From positions 62,001-126,000 of the forward strand of contig NZ_BEWC01000004.1 of NCBI RefSeq assembly GCF_003112575.1: a stretch of DNA of 64,000 bases, written 5' to 3'. Below, in pieces: positions 25,065 through 34,137 of the stretch. The DNA is from Streptomyces ardesiacus. GTDB taxonomy: Bacteria > Actinomycetota > Actinomycetes > Streptomycetales > Streptomycetaceae. Under the pieces are notes generated by a model that searched no databases, was not told where the DNA came from, and saw only the letters and a list, made by a program, of their open reading frames with translations. The first letter of the stretch is position 1; each line of letters begins with the position of its first letter. The translations under genes were made by a program, and so were the position numbers.

Positions 25065-26258
25065 TCACAGGAGGCCGCGCCCGGCCAGGTTGCGCATCAG
25101 CGCTCTGACACCGAACGTCCACGGCGCGGCCTCCTCGCTGGGGACGACGGTGTTGACCAGAGCGCCGAGTCGCGGGCTGGAGATCCGCACGACGTCGCCG
25201 TACGCGTGGGTGAAGCCCATGCCGGGTGTCGTTCGGTCCTCGGTCGGGGCGAACAGCGTTCCGGTGAACAGCACGAAACCGTCCGGGTACTGATGGTGCG
25301 GACCGTGCGTGGCGGCCACCAGGTCCACTACGTCGCGGCTGATCCCCCGCATCGTGCTGCTGCCGTGCAGTACGTATCCGTCCGTGCCGTCGACCCGAAG
25401 GTCGACGTCGAGACCGCGTACGGTGTCGAGGGTGAAGCCGTCGTCGAACAGGCGGAGGAACGGGCCGATCGCGCACGAGGCGTTGTTGTCCTTGGCGCGG
25501 GCGAGCAGCAGGGCGCTGCGTCCCTCGATGTCACGGAGGTTGACGTCGTTCCCGAGCGTCGCACCGCGGACCCGTCCGCCCGAGTCCACGACGAGGACGA
25601 CCTCCGGCTCGGAGTTGTTCCAGACCGAGGCGCCGAGCACTCCGATGTCGGCGCCGGCACCGACCGCGGACAGGACCGGCGCCTTGGTGAATACTTCCGG
25701 GTCCGGTCCGATGCCGACCTCCAGGTACTGGGACCACAGTCCCTCGGCGACAAGGAGGTCCCTGACCTTGCCGGCCTCGGGCGATCCGGGGCGGATCCCG
25801 TCGAGCGCGCCGCCCACCGCCTCCCCGACGCGGGCCCGCACCCGGGCGGCCTGCGCCGGGTCGCCTCCCGTGCGCTCCTCTATGACGCGTTCCAGCAGGC
25901 TCCGGGCGAAGGTAACGCCGGCGGCCTTGATCACCTGCAGGTCTACGGGAGCGAGCAGGTGGGCAACGTCACGGCGACCGGCAGGTGCCTCGAGCAACGC
26001 GTCCAGGCGCCAGACGTGTCCTCCGTCGGCCTCGCGGACGACTGCCGCCGCGTCGTCGCGTTCCATGAGGTCGGAAACGGTGGGAACGACGGCCGTCAGG
26101 TCGACGACCCGCTCGCCGCGCACCGCGGCCACACACGGCCCGCCGTGTTCCGGGGCGTGGACGCGGGCGACGAGGGTGGCGCGGTCGGCGTCCTCCGGCA
26201 GGACGGAGCCGCTGGTCAGGACCGGGCGGGGTCGGGCGGCTGCCGATTCCACGATCAC
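25065..26258 (-). CDS. Fumarylacetoacetase-fold enzyme, probable 2-keto-3-deoxy-sugar-acid dehydratase
   Basis: About 397 residues. The FAH-like C-terminal domain shows WNNSEPEVVLVVDSGG, TLGNDVNLRDIEGRSALLL, KDNNASCAIGPF and FTGTLFAPTEDRTTPGMGF. The acidic metal ligands of this fold are in the EPE segment. The family includes 2-keto-3-deoxy-D-arabinonate dehydratase, which yields alpha-ketoglutarate semialdehyde. The gene directly follows a sugar-acid dehydratase, which supports that role. The start is uncertain: GTG at 26258 or 26252 follows AGGAG, whereas GTG at 26330 would overlap the upstream gene by 32 bases. A hydrolase acting on a diketo sugar acid is the main alternative. Confidence 0.82.
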   Translation of the reverse strand: MIVESAAARPRPVLTSGSVLPEDADRATLVARVHAPEHGGPCVAAVRGERVVDLTAVVPTVSDLMERDDAAAVVREADGGHVWRLDALLEAPAGRRDVAHLLAPVDLQVIKAAGVTFARSLLERVIEERTGGDPAQAARVRARVGEAVGGALDGIRPGSPEAGKVRDLLVAEGLWSQYLEVGIGPDPEVFTKAPVLSAVGAGADIGVLGASVWNNSEPEVVLVVDSGGRVRGATLGNDVNLRDIEGRSALLLARAKDNNASCAIGPFLRLFDDGFTLDTVRGLDVDLRVDGTDGYVLHGSSTMRGISRDVVDLVAATHGPHHQYPDGFVLFTGTLFAPTEDRTTPGMGFTHAYGDVVRISSPRLGALVNTVVPSEEAAPWTFGVRALMRNLAGRGLL

Positions 26259-26298
26259 TGCTCTCCTGGGTCCGGGGGGTGTGGTGCCTGGGGTCGTC

Positions 26299-28035
26299 TC
26301 AGTGGGAGTCGCGGGGGACCTCGTGTCCACGGCTTCCGCGCAGGAACCCGAAGTCGGCTCCCCGGTCGGCTTGTTCCACGTTCTGCCGGTACAGCCAGGT
26401 GTAACCGCTGTCGCAGCGTTCAGCGCGGGGCCTCCACGCCTGCCGGCGCCGGGTCAGCTCCGCGTCGTCCACGTCCAGGCGCAGGGTGCGGTTCGGGACG
26501 TCGAGGACGACGGGGTCTCCGTCGTGCACCAGGGCGAGAGGGCCGCCGACGGCTGCCTCGGGCGCCACGTGCAGGACCACCGTGCCGTACCCGGTGCCGC
26601 TCATCCGGCCGTCGCAGACGCGCACCATGTCCGTGACGCCGGCCTTCAGCAGCTTGGCGGGAAGCGGGACGTTGGCGACCTCGGGCATGCCGGGGTAGCC
26701 CTGGGGGCCGGCGTTGCGGATGACGATGACGGTGTTCTCGTCGATGTCCAGGTCCGGATCGTCGGCCACCTCGTGGTAGGCCTCCGGCGAGTCGAAGACG
26801 CGCGCGGGGCCGCGGTGGGTGAGCAGGTGGGGTGACGCGGCGGACTGCTTGATCACGGCCCCGTCGGGACACAGATTGCCTCTCAGGACCGCGATACCGG
26901 TGCCGGCCGGCTGGAAGGGGGCGTCGAGGCGGGTGATGACGTCGGAGTCGACGCGTTCGGCGTGCTCGGTGTCCTCGGCGACGGTGCGTCCGGTGACGGT
27001 GATCTGGTCGCCGTGCAGCAGCCCGCCGCCGAGCAACTCGGCCAGAACGGCCGGGAGTCCACCCGCGTAGCAGAAGTCCTCCATGAGGTACGTGCCACTG
27101 GGCATCAGGTTGACCAGTGTCGGCACCGCGCGGGCCAGGCCGTCGAAGTCCGACAGGCTCAACTCGACGCCGACCCGCCCCGCGAGGGCGGCGAGATGGA
27201 TGATCGCGTTCGTGGAACCGCCGATGGCCGCGTTGACCCGGACGGCGTTCTCGAACGCCTCCCGGGTCAGGATCCGCGAGGGGCGCAGCTCCTCCTCCAC
27301 CATCTCCACGATGCGCTGCCCGGCCGCCTGTGCGGTCTCCATGCGCCGGGAGTCGACCGCCGGCCAGGCCGCCGAGCCCGGCAGCTGCATGCCGAGTGCC
27401 TCGGCCATGCAGGCCATCGTCGAGGCGGTCCCCATCGTCATGCAGTGCCCGTGGGAGCGGGCCATGCAGCCTTCCGCGAAGAAGCACTCCTCCTCGGTCA
27501 TCCGGCCGGTCTTCAGGTCTTCCTCGAACTTCCACACGTGCGTGCCGGACCCGACGTCCTGCCCCCGGTACTTGCCGTTGAGCATCGGCCCGCCGGTGAC
27601 CATGACGGCGGGCAGGTCGACGCTGGCAGCGCCCATGAGCATGGCGGGGGTGGTCTTGTCACAGCCGGACAGCAGCACGACACCGTCGAGCGGGTTGGCC
27701 CTGATCAGCTCCTCGACCTCCATGGCCATCAGGTTGCGGTACAGCATGGCGGTGGGACGCATCAGGGTCTCGCCGGTGGCCATGGTGGGAAACTGCAGCG
27801 GCAGGCCGCCCGACTGCCACACACCGCGCTTGACGGCTTCGGAGACGCGCGTCAGATGGGCGTTGCACGGGGCGAGTTCGGAGGCACTGGTCGCGATGCC
27901 GATCACCGGGCGCCCGTCGAAGACCTCGTGCCCGAAGCCCTGGTTGCGCATCCAGGAGCGGTACACCATCCCGCTGCGGCCCCGTGCGCCGAACCATGCC
28001 TGGCTGCGGCGACTCTTCTGCTGACCGTCCGTCAT
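26299..28035 (-). CDS. IlvD/EDD-family dehydratase, sugar-acid type
   Basis: 578 residues, full length. Conserved blocks include LSGCDKTTPAMLMGA, ECFFAEGCMARSHGHCMTMGTAS and NAAIGGSTNAIIHL, with the cysteines expected for an Fe-S cluster. The C-terminus has DGRMSGTGYG. Within the family it matches the aldonate dehydratases (arabonate, xylonate, galactonate type) better than the valine-pathway enzyme, which usually lacks the NGKYRGQDVGSGT stretch. It would remove water from a sugar acid to give a 2-keto-3-deoxy acid for the FAH-type enzyme encoded next. It is divergent from a FadR-type regulator across a perfect palindrome, so induction by its substrate or product is likely. Confidence 0.88.
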   Translation of the reverse strand: MTDGQQKSRRSQAWFGARGRSGMVYRSWMRNQGFGHEVFDGRPVIGIATSASELAPCNAHLTRVSEAVKRGVWQSGGLPLQFPTMATGETLMRPTAMLYRNLMAMEVEELIRANPLDGVVLLSGCDKTTPAMLMGAASVDLPAVMVTGGPMLNGKYRGQDVGSGTHVWKFEEDLKTGRMTEEECFFAEGCMARSHGHCMTMGTASTMACMAEALGMQLPGSAAWPAVDSRRMETAQAAGQRIVEMVEEELRPSRILTREAFENAVRVNAAIGGSTNAIIHLAALAGRVGVELSLSDFDGLARAVPTLVNLMPSGTYLMEDFCYAGGLPAVLAELLGGGLLHGDQITVTGRTVAEDTEHAERVDSDVITRLDAPFQPAGTGIAVLRGNLCPDGAVIKQSAASPHLLTHRGPARVFDSPEAYHEVADDPDLDIDENTVIVIRNAGPQGYPGMPEVANVPLPAKLLKAGVTDMVRVCDGRMSGTGYGTVVLHVAPEAAVGGPLALVHDGDPVVLDVPNRTLRLDVDDAELTRRRQAWRPRAERCDSGYTWLYRQNVEQADRGADFGFLRGSRGHEVPRDSH

Positions 28036-28118
28036 GTGGGCACTCCCATGGCTCTGGCGTCGTCCGCTTCGCGAGGGGCGTTGTCGGGTGGCGACCCGCA
28101 GGCCGTACCCTGTGACGC

Positions 28119-28133
28119 AATCATTAAATGATT
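28119..28133. promoter_or_regulatory. Perfect 15-bp palindrome, probable FadR-type operator
   Basis: AATCATTAAATGATT, two 7-base arms around a central A, in the 127-base gap between the divergent dehydratase and regulator genes. It is very A/T-rich for this genome and is placed where a repressor would control both promoters. Confidence 0.72.
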
Positions 28134-28162
28134 CGATGAATGGCGTCTAGGGGGAGGCAGGG

Positions 28163-28894
28163 ATGGCGGGGCATTTCCTGACCACGCACCAGCGCGTGGT
28201 CGACGAACTCGGACGGCGCATCGTGAGGGGCGTGTGGGAGCCGGGGGGCCCGTTGCCGGTCGAGGGCGCCCTCGCGGCCGACATCGGCGTCAGCCGGGGG
28301 GTGGTGCGGGAGGCGGTGAAGGCACTGGTCGCCAAGGGCATGCTGCACGTGCGCCCGCGCACCGGCACGCGCGTGCTGCCTCCGGAGCGGTGGAACCACC
28401 TGGACCGTGACGTACTGCGCTGGAAGCAGGCCGGAGATGCCACGGCCCTCCTGCGCGACACGGGTGAACTGCGCCGGATCGTCGAGCCGGAGGCGGCCCG
28501 GCTCGCCGCCGGCCGGGCCGGCCCCGACGACGTACGCGTCCTGTACGAGTCGCTGGCGTCCATGGAGGCAGCGGCGGCCGCTCCCGGCCGTGCCGGGTAC
28601 GTCGAGGCCGACATCGCCTTCCACCGGGCCCTGCTCGACGCCAGCGGCAACCGTCTCCTCGGCTCACTGGGCCGCGCCGTCGAGATCGCGCTGGAGCACA
28701 GTTTTCTCGTCAGTACGCAGACCCCCGGCGCGGTGGAGGCCTCGCTGCCGGGTCACCGCGCCGTCGTACGGGCCGTCGAGGCCCGGGACTCCGTGGCCGC
28801 GTCGCGTGCCGTACTGGCTCTGATCGAAGCCGCCGAACAAGAGATCGCCCCGTCGCCCGCCATGCCGAGCGACGCCCCTGGCGGAACCGTCTGA
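28163..28894 (+). CDS. FadR/GntR-family regulator (FCD domain)
   Basis: 243 residues. An N-terminal winged helix (about 8-75: GGPLPVEGALAADIGVSRGVVREAVKAL) precedes an all-helical FCD effector domain with metal-ligand candidates in EADIAFHRALL and SLPGHRAVV. It resembles DgoR-like repressors of sugar-acid genes. It is divergent from the dehydratase/FAH operon and lies next to the palindrome at 28119-28133, so it most likely represses that operon and itself until a sugar acid or keto-deoxy acid binds. Confidence 0.9.
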   Translation: MAGHFLTTHQRVVDELGRRIVRGVWEPGGPLPVEGALAADIGVSRGVVREAVKALVAKGMLHVRPRTGTRVLPPERWNHLDRDVLRWKQAGDATALLRDTGELRRIVEPEAARLAAGRAGPDDVRVLYESLASMEAAAAAPGRAGYVEADIAFHRALLDASGNRLLGSLGRAVEIALEHSFLVSTQTPGAVEASLPGHRAVVRAVEARDSVAASRAVLALIEAAEQEIAPSPAMPSDAPGGTV

Positions 28895-29058
28895 CCCGTC
28901 CCCACTGCTCCCTGCAGAGCCCCTGCTCGCGCCGCCCATGCGCCCCCTGCTGCAGGCCCCGCAGACAACACTCGCCCCGGAGCCGTTCCACTTCCCCCAA
29001 CCTCATTCCGGGAAGCCGCCCGCGATCAGCCGCGATCACTCAACGCAACGGAGCACTA

Positions 29059-29865
29059 CTAGCGCACGGTCAGCCCACCGTCGACGGTGAGGACGGTACC
29101 GGTGGTCCAGCGTGCGCCCGCCAGATAGGCGGCCGCCTCGGCGACATCCCGCGGGGCGCCGAGGCGGCCCAGCGGGTAGGCGGTCTGGACGCCGGAGTCG
29201 TGGGCCGCACGCTGCTGGGGCGTCATCAGGCCGAGGTAGGAGTGCTGATAGGTGGGGGTGTGGACGGCACCCGGTGCGAGGGCGTTGACCCGCACGCCGT
29301 CGGCACCCAGTTCGTTGGCCAGGGCCATGGTCAGAGAGTTGATGGCCCCGCGGGTCGCCGAGTAGGCGGCCGAGGGGCGGCCGGCCGTCATCTTGCGCGC
29401 CCAGTAGCTGCTGATGTTGATGATGCTGCCCCGCGCCCGTCTGAGTTCGGCGAGGAGTGCCCGGCTGAGCAGCAGCGGCACCTTGACGTTGAGGTGCAGC
29501 ATGGCATCGATCATGTCCGGCGTGGTGTCCTCGAGGGGCGCGAAGTGCGCGGCGCCCACGTTGTTGACGAGCGTGTCGACGCGGTCGGTCCGTGCGCGGA
29601 CGGCTTCGCCGACCGCTGCTGCGGCGCCCGGCCCGGCGAGGTCGGCGGGTACGGCGTGGACGGCGGTGCCGTGCTTGAGGAGGGTGTCGCGGGCGCGGTC
29701 GAGTTTGTGCGGATCGCGTCCTACGAGGATGAGATCGGCCCCCCGCGCGGCCAGCGCTTCCGCGATGGCGTAGCCGAGGCCGTCACTTCCTCCGGTGACG
29801 ACCGCGGTATCCCTTCGGGATGGCACAGCAGGTTCCTCGCAAGCAGTAGATGAGGGTGAGGTCAT
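29059..29865 (-). CDS. Short-chain dehydrogenase/reductase with YxxxR in place of YxxxK
   Basis: 268 residues. The Rossmann motif TGGSDGLG at about 25-32, NNVGAAH, the active-site serine in INISSYW and the C-terminal TGTVLTVDGG are all classical. The catalytic tyrosine is followed by S-A-T-R, so the almost invariant lysine is arginine (codon CGC). This could lower or alter activity. The gene is divergent from a TetR regulator with candidate operators between them, a common detoxification or redox pair. Substrate unknown. Confidence 0.87.
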   Translation of the reverse strand: MTSPSSTACEEPAVPSRRDTAVVTGGSDGLGYAIAEALAARGADLILVGRDPHKLDRARDTLLKHGTAVHAVPADLAGPGAAAAVGEAVRARTDRVDTLVNNVGAAHFAPLEDTTPDMIDAMLHLNVKVPLLLSRALLAELRRARGSIINISSYWARKMTAGRPSAAYSATRGAINSLTMALANELGADGVRVNALAPGAVHTPTYQHSYLGLMTPQQRAAHDSGVQTAYPLGRLGAPRDVAEAAAYLAGARWTTGTVLTVDGGLTVR

Positions 29866-29908
29866 GGCTACCGCCTCCCTTCGCTTCCCACTGAAAACGG
29901 AAAGATCG

Positions 29909-29950
29909 TGTCCGTTTCAGGAGGCTAACGGAAACGGACAGATTCTGTCC
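29909..29950. promoter_or_regulatory. Overlapping inverted repeats, probable TetR operators
   Basis: Two repeats lie in the gap between the divergent SDR and TetR genes. TGTCCGTTTC (29909-29918) pairs with GAAACGGACA (29931-29940). GGACAG-ATT-CTGTCC is a perfect 6-3-6 palindrome at 29936-29950, ending just before the TetR start. They share the CGGACA half-site. Confidence 0.65.
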
Positions 29951-29971
29951 ATTTTCATGTACGGTGGCCCC

Positions 29972-30568
29972 ATGCATGCACGACGACAGACGGCGACGAA
30001 CGACCCGGCGGGCGGGAAGGCGCCGCGCGCCGATGCCCGGCGCAATGCCGCGCTCGTCCTGGCCGGGGCGCGGCGCGCTGTCGCTTCCAAGGGCTTGGGC
30101 GTCAGCTATCACGAGATCGCCCGCGAAGCAGGGGTCGGCGTCGGCACGGTCTACCGCCGTTTCCCGGAACGCGACCACCTCATGACGGCCGTGCTGAGCG
30201 ACATCCTGAGCGAACTGATCCGGACCGCCGAGGCAGCTACGGAGTGCGCGGACCCGTGGGAGGGATTCACCCTGCTGTTCGGCGAACTGGCCGCCCGTAC
30301 AGCGGAGAACGCGGGCCTGTCCGGATCGCTCGACGCACACGGCGGCCCGGACATCGCCGCGCTGCGCCATCGCCTTCTGGAGCTCATCCGGCAGGTCACC
30401 GAGTGCGCCCGGCAGGCCGGCGCGCTCCGGGACGACGTGGATTGGCGGGACGTCCCGTTCCTGGCACAGGCCGCGGTCACGCCTGGATGCTTCCTTGACC
30501 TGCCCGCCGACCCGGCCCGCAGGACTCGCACGCTGCGCGTCGTCCTCGACGGGCTGCACGCCTCCTGA
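29972..30568 (+). CDS. TetR-family transcriptional regulator
   Basis: 198 residues from the ATG at 29972, with GGTGG upstream; an in-frame ATG at 29957 is also possible. The N-terminal helix-turn-helix (about 20-65) reads SYHEIAREAGVGVGTVYRRFPERDHL. The C-terminal ligand-binding helices are unassigned. It is divergent from the SDR gene, and the palindromes in the gap are the likely binding sites, giving autoregulation and repression of the SDR. Confidence 0.88.
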   Translation: MHARRQTATNDPAGGKAPRADARRNAALVLAGARRAVASKGLGVSYHEIAREAGVGVGTVYRRFPERDHLMTAVLSDILSELIRTAEAATECADPWEGFTLLFGELAARTAENAGLSGSLDAHGGPDIAALRHRLLELIRQVTECARQAGALRDDVDWRDVPFLAQAAVTPGCFLDLPADPARRTRTLRVVLDGLHAS

Positions 30569-30712
30569 GACACCCCTGCTTTCCGCCGGGCCAGTCGGGT
30601 CGTTCTTCGGCAGGTGGCCCGGTGGCCAGCGGCCCTCAGCCCGACGGTGCCTCGTCCGCCATGGATGACGGCGTTCCGCCGGCCCAGCCCATGGACTCGT
30701 CCTCGTCCAGCG

Positions 30713-31264
30713 CTACGACGGGCGCCCGCCGAACTGCCAGTTGTGCACCTCGATATCGGCGTACCGGCCGGGGGTCAGGATGGTGCCTGCCGTCTCCTGG
30801 TCCGGCGCTCGGACCAGCGCAGCCGTGCCCAGCCAGGCGGTCCCGTCGTCGGACAGCATCGGGCCGTAGGCGATCAGCTCGTCCCGGGCGGGTGGCAGCG
30901 TCAGGTCGGCGGCCTGCCCCGTGCCGAAGCCGAGCACCAGGTACCGGTTGCCTCCGGTCCGGCCGCCGGGGAAGTCCCACATGGTGCGCCCCAGCGCGTT
31001 GCGCCACCGCCGCAGCAGCACGTCCCGGTAGACGCCGGCCTGGTAGTTCGGCTCGTCGAACGCGAACGCGCGGGCAGCGGCGCGGTCGGGAAGGCCGAGG
31101 ATGTGCACGCTACCCGTGGGGGTCTCGCCGTCGTCGGCGAGAGTCGGCCCCCGGGCGATCATCTCCTTCGCGTACTGGTCCATGTAGGACCAATGCTCCT
31201 CCCGCAGCTCGTAGCGCAGAGGCAGGGAGGCGGGCCGGTCGCGGTGGTAGCAGAGGAACTCCAT
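30713..31264 (-). CDS. YCII-domain protein, two tandem domains
   Basis: 183 residues from the ATG at 31264; a TTG at 31294 would add ten residues. Two YCII-like repeats are visible: the first around EHWSYMDQYAKEMIARGPTL...GSVHILGLPDRAAARAF, the second around ARDELIAYGPMLSDDGTAW...TILTPGRY. These small ferredoxin-like folds often bind small molecules or have uncertain enzymatic roles. The gene stands alone, and its 3' end faces the TetR gene. Confidence 0.72.
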   Translation of the reverse strand: MEFLCYHRDRPASLPLRYELREEHWSYMDQYAKEMIARGPTLADDGETPTGSVHILGLPDRAAARAFAFDEPNYQAGVYRDVLLRRWRNALGRTMWDFPGGRTGGNRYLVLGFGTGQAADLTLPPARDELIAYGPMLSDDGTAWLGTAALVRAPDQETAGTILTPGRYADIEVHNWQFGGRPS

Positions 31265-31544
31265 GTCTGAAGATCTCTTGCAGGAGGTGACCAAGTCGAG
31301 CGGATTTCACCGCGAGGGCTGCTCGGCGGCCTGGTCCGGCAGGGCCGTGCGGGTCCCGCGTAGCGCATCGCACCGTCAGCGCGCGCTTTCGCCGATGCAC
31401 ACGCGGTAGCCCCGAGCGACGCGCCGGCGGTCGCCTACGCCGCCCACGACTGATCCCTGGCGGGAGCGAAGAGGCGAACGCCCGGTCGCCACCGGTTCTC
31501 CGCTCCCCCTCGGCAGCCTGCTGCCGCGGCTCTCCTTCGCAGTC

Positions 31545-31700
31545 CTAGCCTTTGGGCAGCTCGGCCCATACGCGTGCGGCCATCTCGTCGGCCTCGGCCT
31601 GTGGGGTTCCCGCCTGCACCAGGATGATCCCGCGGGACTGGTCCGGAAAGGTGACCTCCCGCATCTCCGTACCCAGCGAACTCATCGGTCTGTCCGACAT
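31545..31700 (-). CDS. Small hypothetical protein, 51 residues
   Basis: ATG at 31700 preceded by GGGAGG five bases away, a strong ribosome site. The sequence runs MSDRPMSSLGTEMREVTFP, a hydrophobic strand (GIILVQAG) and an amphipathic helix ending in VWAELPKG. It looks like a genuine small soluble protein, but I do not recognise the family. Confidence 0.5.
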   Translation of the reverse strand: MSDRPMSSLGTEMREVTFPDQSRGIILVQAGTPQAEADEMAARVWAELPKG

Positions 31701-32086
31701 GAGGGCCTCCCTTCGGCGGCTGCCGCCCAGGCTAGAGGGACACCGGGCACAAGACGGGGACCCTCCACCGAACGGACTACCGTGCGTGACACCCACGGTG
31801 TGCAGCCGCCCGGCGCCGAAGGGCCGTCCGCCGTCGCGGTCGCCGCCACCCGCCCGGAGCCGGGCCCGGGAGCACCCGCGCGCGGGGAGCCCTCCTGATG
31901 GGGAAGGGCGTGCTCGTACTCATAGGCGTGGGCCAGCCGTCCGTGATGCCCGCCGACCGCGTCAGTTGCCCGCGCGGCCCCTGGGTGAGGGTCGCCCGTC
32001 GCCGTCCCGACCGGCGGCGGCGTGCCCGGCATGCGGCCTGCTCCAACGGGCAGATGAACGGTCCGCAGAAGGAGGGGAACACGCTC
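31701..32086. other. Intergenic region, nothing recognised
   Basis: 386 bases between a leftward small ORF and the rightward DUF6328 gene, so both promoters should be here. Open frames in it look like GC-driven artefacts. A GGAGG at 32071-32075 serves the downstream start. Confidence 0.4.
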
Positions 32087-32641
32087 ATGACGACCAAGTC
32101 GATCGCGCGGCCGGAGGCGTCGACCTACGGATGCTGTGCTTGCGAAGGACACCCAGGTGCCGCCGCGGACGAGGCACCCGAGACGCCACGCGAGCGGGTC
32201 AACCGCCGCTGGAACGAGATCATGCAGGAGACGCGCGTCGCTCAGACAGGGGTCCAGATCCTGTTCGGCTTCCTGCTGAGCGTCGCGTTCACCCCTCTCT
32301 TCCACGACCTGGGCACCTTCGACCACGCCGTCTACGTCACCACGGTCGTCTCGGGTGCCACCGCCACCGCGTGTCTGATCGCTCCGGTCTCCATCCACCG
32401 CTTCCTCTCGGGTCAGCGGATGAAGGACGAGATGGTCGAGGTCGCTCACCGGTTGATGATGTGCGGCATGCTCCTGATGGCCGTCACCATCGGCTGCACT
32501 CTCCTGCTGATCCTGCACGTCGTCGTACCGGGACTCCTGGCGAAACTACTCGTCGGCGGTGTGATGGTCTGGTTCGCCCTGTCGTGGTACGCACTGCCCC
32601 TGTGGCTTCGCCGCCGGTCCGCCCGCCGCGCGACGCCCTGA
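32087..32641 (+). CDS. DUF6328-like four-helix membrane protein
   Basis: 184 residues from the ATG at 32087, preceded by GGAGG. The N-terminus has a cysteine-rich YGCCACEGH stretch, then ETPRERVNRRWNEIMQETRVAQTGVQ. Four hydrophobic segments follow (LFGFLLSVAFTPLF, VYVTTVVSGATATACLIAP, MCGMLLMAVTIGCTLLLIL, LVGGVMVWFALSWYALPLW). The pattern fits the actinobacterial DUF6328 family, whose function is not established. The extra cysteine cluster before the first helix is not something I would expect in all members. Confidence 0.68.
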   Translation: MTTKSIARPEASTYGCCACEGHPGAAADEAPETPRERVNRRWNEIMQETRVAQTGVQILFGFLLSVAFTPLFHDLGTFDHAVYVTTVVSGATATACLIAPVSIHRFLSGQRMKDEMVEVAHRLMMCGMLLMAVTIGCTLLLILHVVVPGLLAKLLVGGVMVWFALSWYALPLWLRRRSARRATP

Positions 32642-32979
32642 CACGGACCGCGCCGGGTCTGCGGCCTGTGCCTGCCCCCACCCACCGGCCGGCGCCCCGG
32701 CCGGAGAAGCCCTGAACCGCCGCGCCCACAGCCGCCGGTCAAGGACAGACCACACCGGGCCGGTCCCCGACCAGCACCTTGCCATCCCCTGCCCCTTGGC
32801 TCCGGGCCCCGCCCCGGACCCCTGCACCCGGGCACCGCCGGAGCCCTCGGCGGCCCACCAGCCCGGCAGGGACGAACAGCCGTCGTCGAGGGCCGGTCGG
32901 ACCTGGCCATCAGCGGCCGTCCGGGCCCACAGTGGAAGGAGCGGGACGGTCGGCCCCACCGGGCGAGGTGGAGGGTGTG
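32642..32979. other. Intergenic region, nothing recognised
   Basis: 338 bases between two rightward genes. It is very G/C-rich with no convincing coding sequence. GGAGGG at 32970-32975 is the ribosome site of the protease gene. Confidence 0.4.
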
Positions 32980-34137
32980 ATGAACGGTTCCCTCGAGATC
33001 GGGCACGTCGCCGGTGTGCCCTTGCGGTTGCACTGGAGCGCACCGCTGCTGGTGGTCGTACTGAGCATCGGCCTGGCCGGCAGCGTCCTGCCGGCGTGGG
33101 CCCCGGGCCACTCCGCGTCCGCCTACCGGCTCTGGGCGGTCGTGGGAGCGTTGCTGCTGACGGCAAGCCTGATCGCTCACGAGGGCGGTCACGCCCTCGT
33201 CGCGCGACGCTTCAAGATCGCGGTGAAGGATGTGACCGTCTTCGCCCTGGGGGGCGTGACGCGCATGGCATCCGCCACCACCCCGCGGAGCCAGGGGCTG
33301 GTGGCCGGTGTGGGCCCGTTGATCAGCCTGGTGCTCGGTGGTCTGTGCCTGGGCGGTTCCGTGCTGGCCCGGGATGTCCTGCACTGGCCCCTGCCGGGCG
33401 GGGTCCTGCTCTGGGGCGGATGGACGAACATCCTGCTCGCGGCGTTCAACCTGCTGCCCGCAGCGCCGCTGGACGGTGGCCGTGTCCTCCAGGCGTTGAT
33501 CTGGCGCATCCGGGGTGACCGCGAGCGGGCGGCACAAGCGTCCGGCCGGTGCGGACAGGTCACGGGTGCCGTCTTCCTCGCCGGCGGCTTGTTCGAGTCC
33601 CTGCGCGGAACCGGGTCGGGTCTGTGGCTGGGCCTGATCGGACTGTTCGTGGTGGTGGTCGCTTCCGCAGAGGTCCGCCGCGCCCAGTTGTTCGCGTCCT
33701 TGCGTGGCCTGCCGGTGGCCGAAGCCATGCGGCCGGTGCTCACGGGGCAGGAGTGGCAGAGCGTCGACCGCTTTCTGACCGAGACCGCGGGACACGCCGG
33801 TGACCAGCCGGTGATTCCCGTCACCGACCTCGACGGCCGTCCCTCCGGCTACGTGACGGTGCCCCTTCTGCGTGCCGTCCCCGAGGTGCTGAGGCCGACC
33901 ACCCGTGTCCGGGACGTCGCCGCGCCGTTGGAGCGGTGTGTGCTGGCCGGGCCGGAGGAGAAGATCACCGAAGTCCTGGAGCGCGCCGCCATGTCTCCCT
34001 CGGCGCCCGTCCTGGTCATTGATCATCATCGCCTCGTGGGCATGGTCACCGGGGCGGACCTCGCCAGTGCCCGCGACCGTCTCCCGGACCCACCGGAACG
34101 GCCCCCGCCCGACGCACGGGCGGGACACGGCCACTGA
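32980..34137 (+). CDS. Site-2-type (M50) metalloprotease with CBS pair
   Basis: 385 residues from the ATG at 32980, five bases after GGAGGG. The membrane core has the zinc motif HEGGH (His67, Glu68, His71) inside a helix and NLLPAAPLDGGRVL with the third zinc ligand, both typical of SpoIVFB-like S2P enzymes. A C-terminal CBS pair (about 245-370: VAEAMRPVL, VIPVTDLDGRPSGYV, VLVIDHHRLVGMVTG) suggests control by nucleotides. These proteases cut membrane-anchored regulators or signal-peptide remnants. It sits two genes from a sigma factor, but no anti-sigma factor is visible here, so its target is unknown. Confidence 0.9.
   Translation: MNGSLEIGHVAGVPLRLHWSAPLLVVVLSIGLAGSVLPAWAPGHSASAYRLWAVVGALLLTASLIAHEGGHALVARRFKIAVKDVTVFALGGVTRMASATTPRSQGLVAGVGPLISLVLGGLCLGGSVLARDVLHWPLPGGVLLWGGWTNILLAAFNLLPAAPLDGGRVLQALIWRIRGDRERAAQASGRCGQVTGAVFLAGGLFESLRGTGSGLWLGLIGLFVVVVASAEVRRAQLFASLRGLPVAEAMRPVLTGQEWQSVDRFLTETAGHAGDQPVIPVTDLDGRPSGYVTVPLLRAVPEVLRPTTRVRDVAAPLERCVLAGPEEKITEVLERAAMSPSAPVLVIDHHRLVGMVTGADLASARDRLPDPPERPPPDARAGHGH

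Noticed and set aside
28895..29058. CTGCAG-rich repeats after the FadR-type gene as a terminator
   Set aside because: CCTGCAG and CTGCAGG are inverted but too far apart (over 30 bases) and short to form a convincing hairpin.
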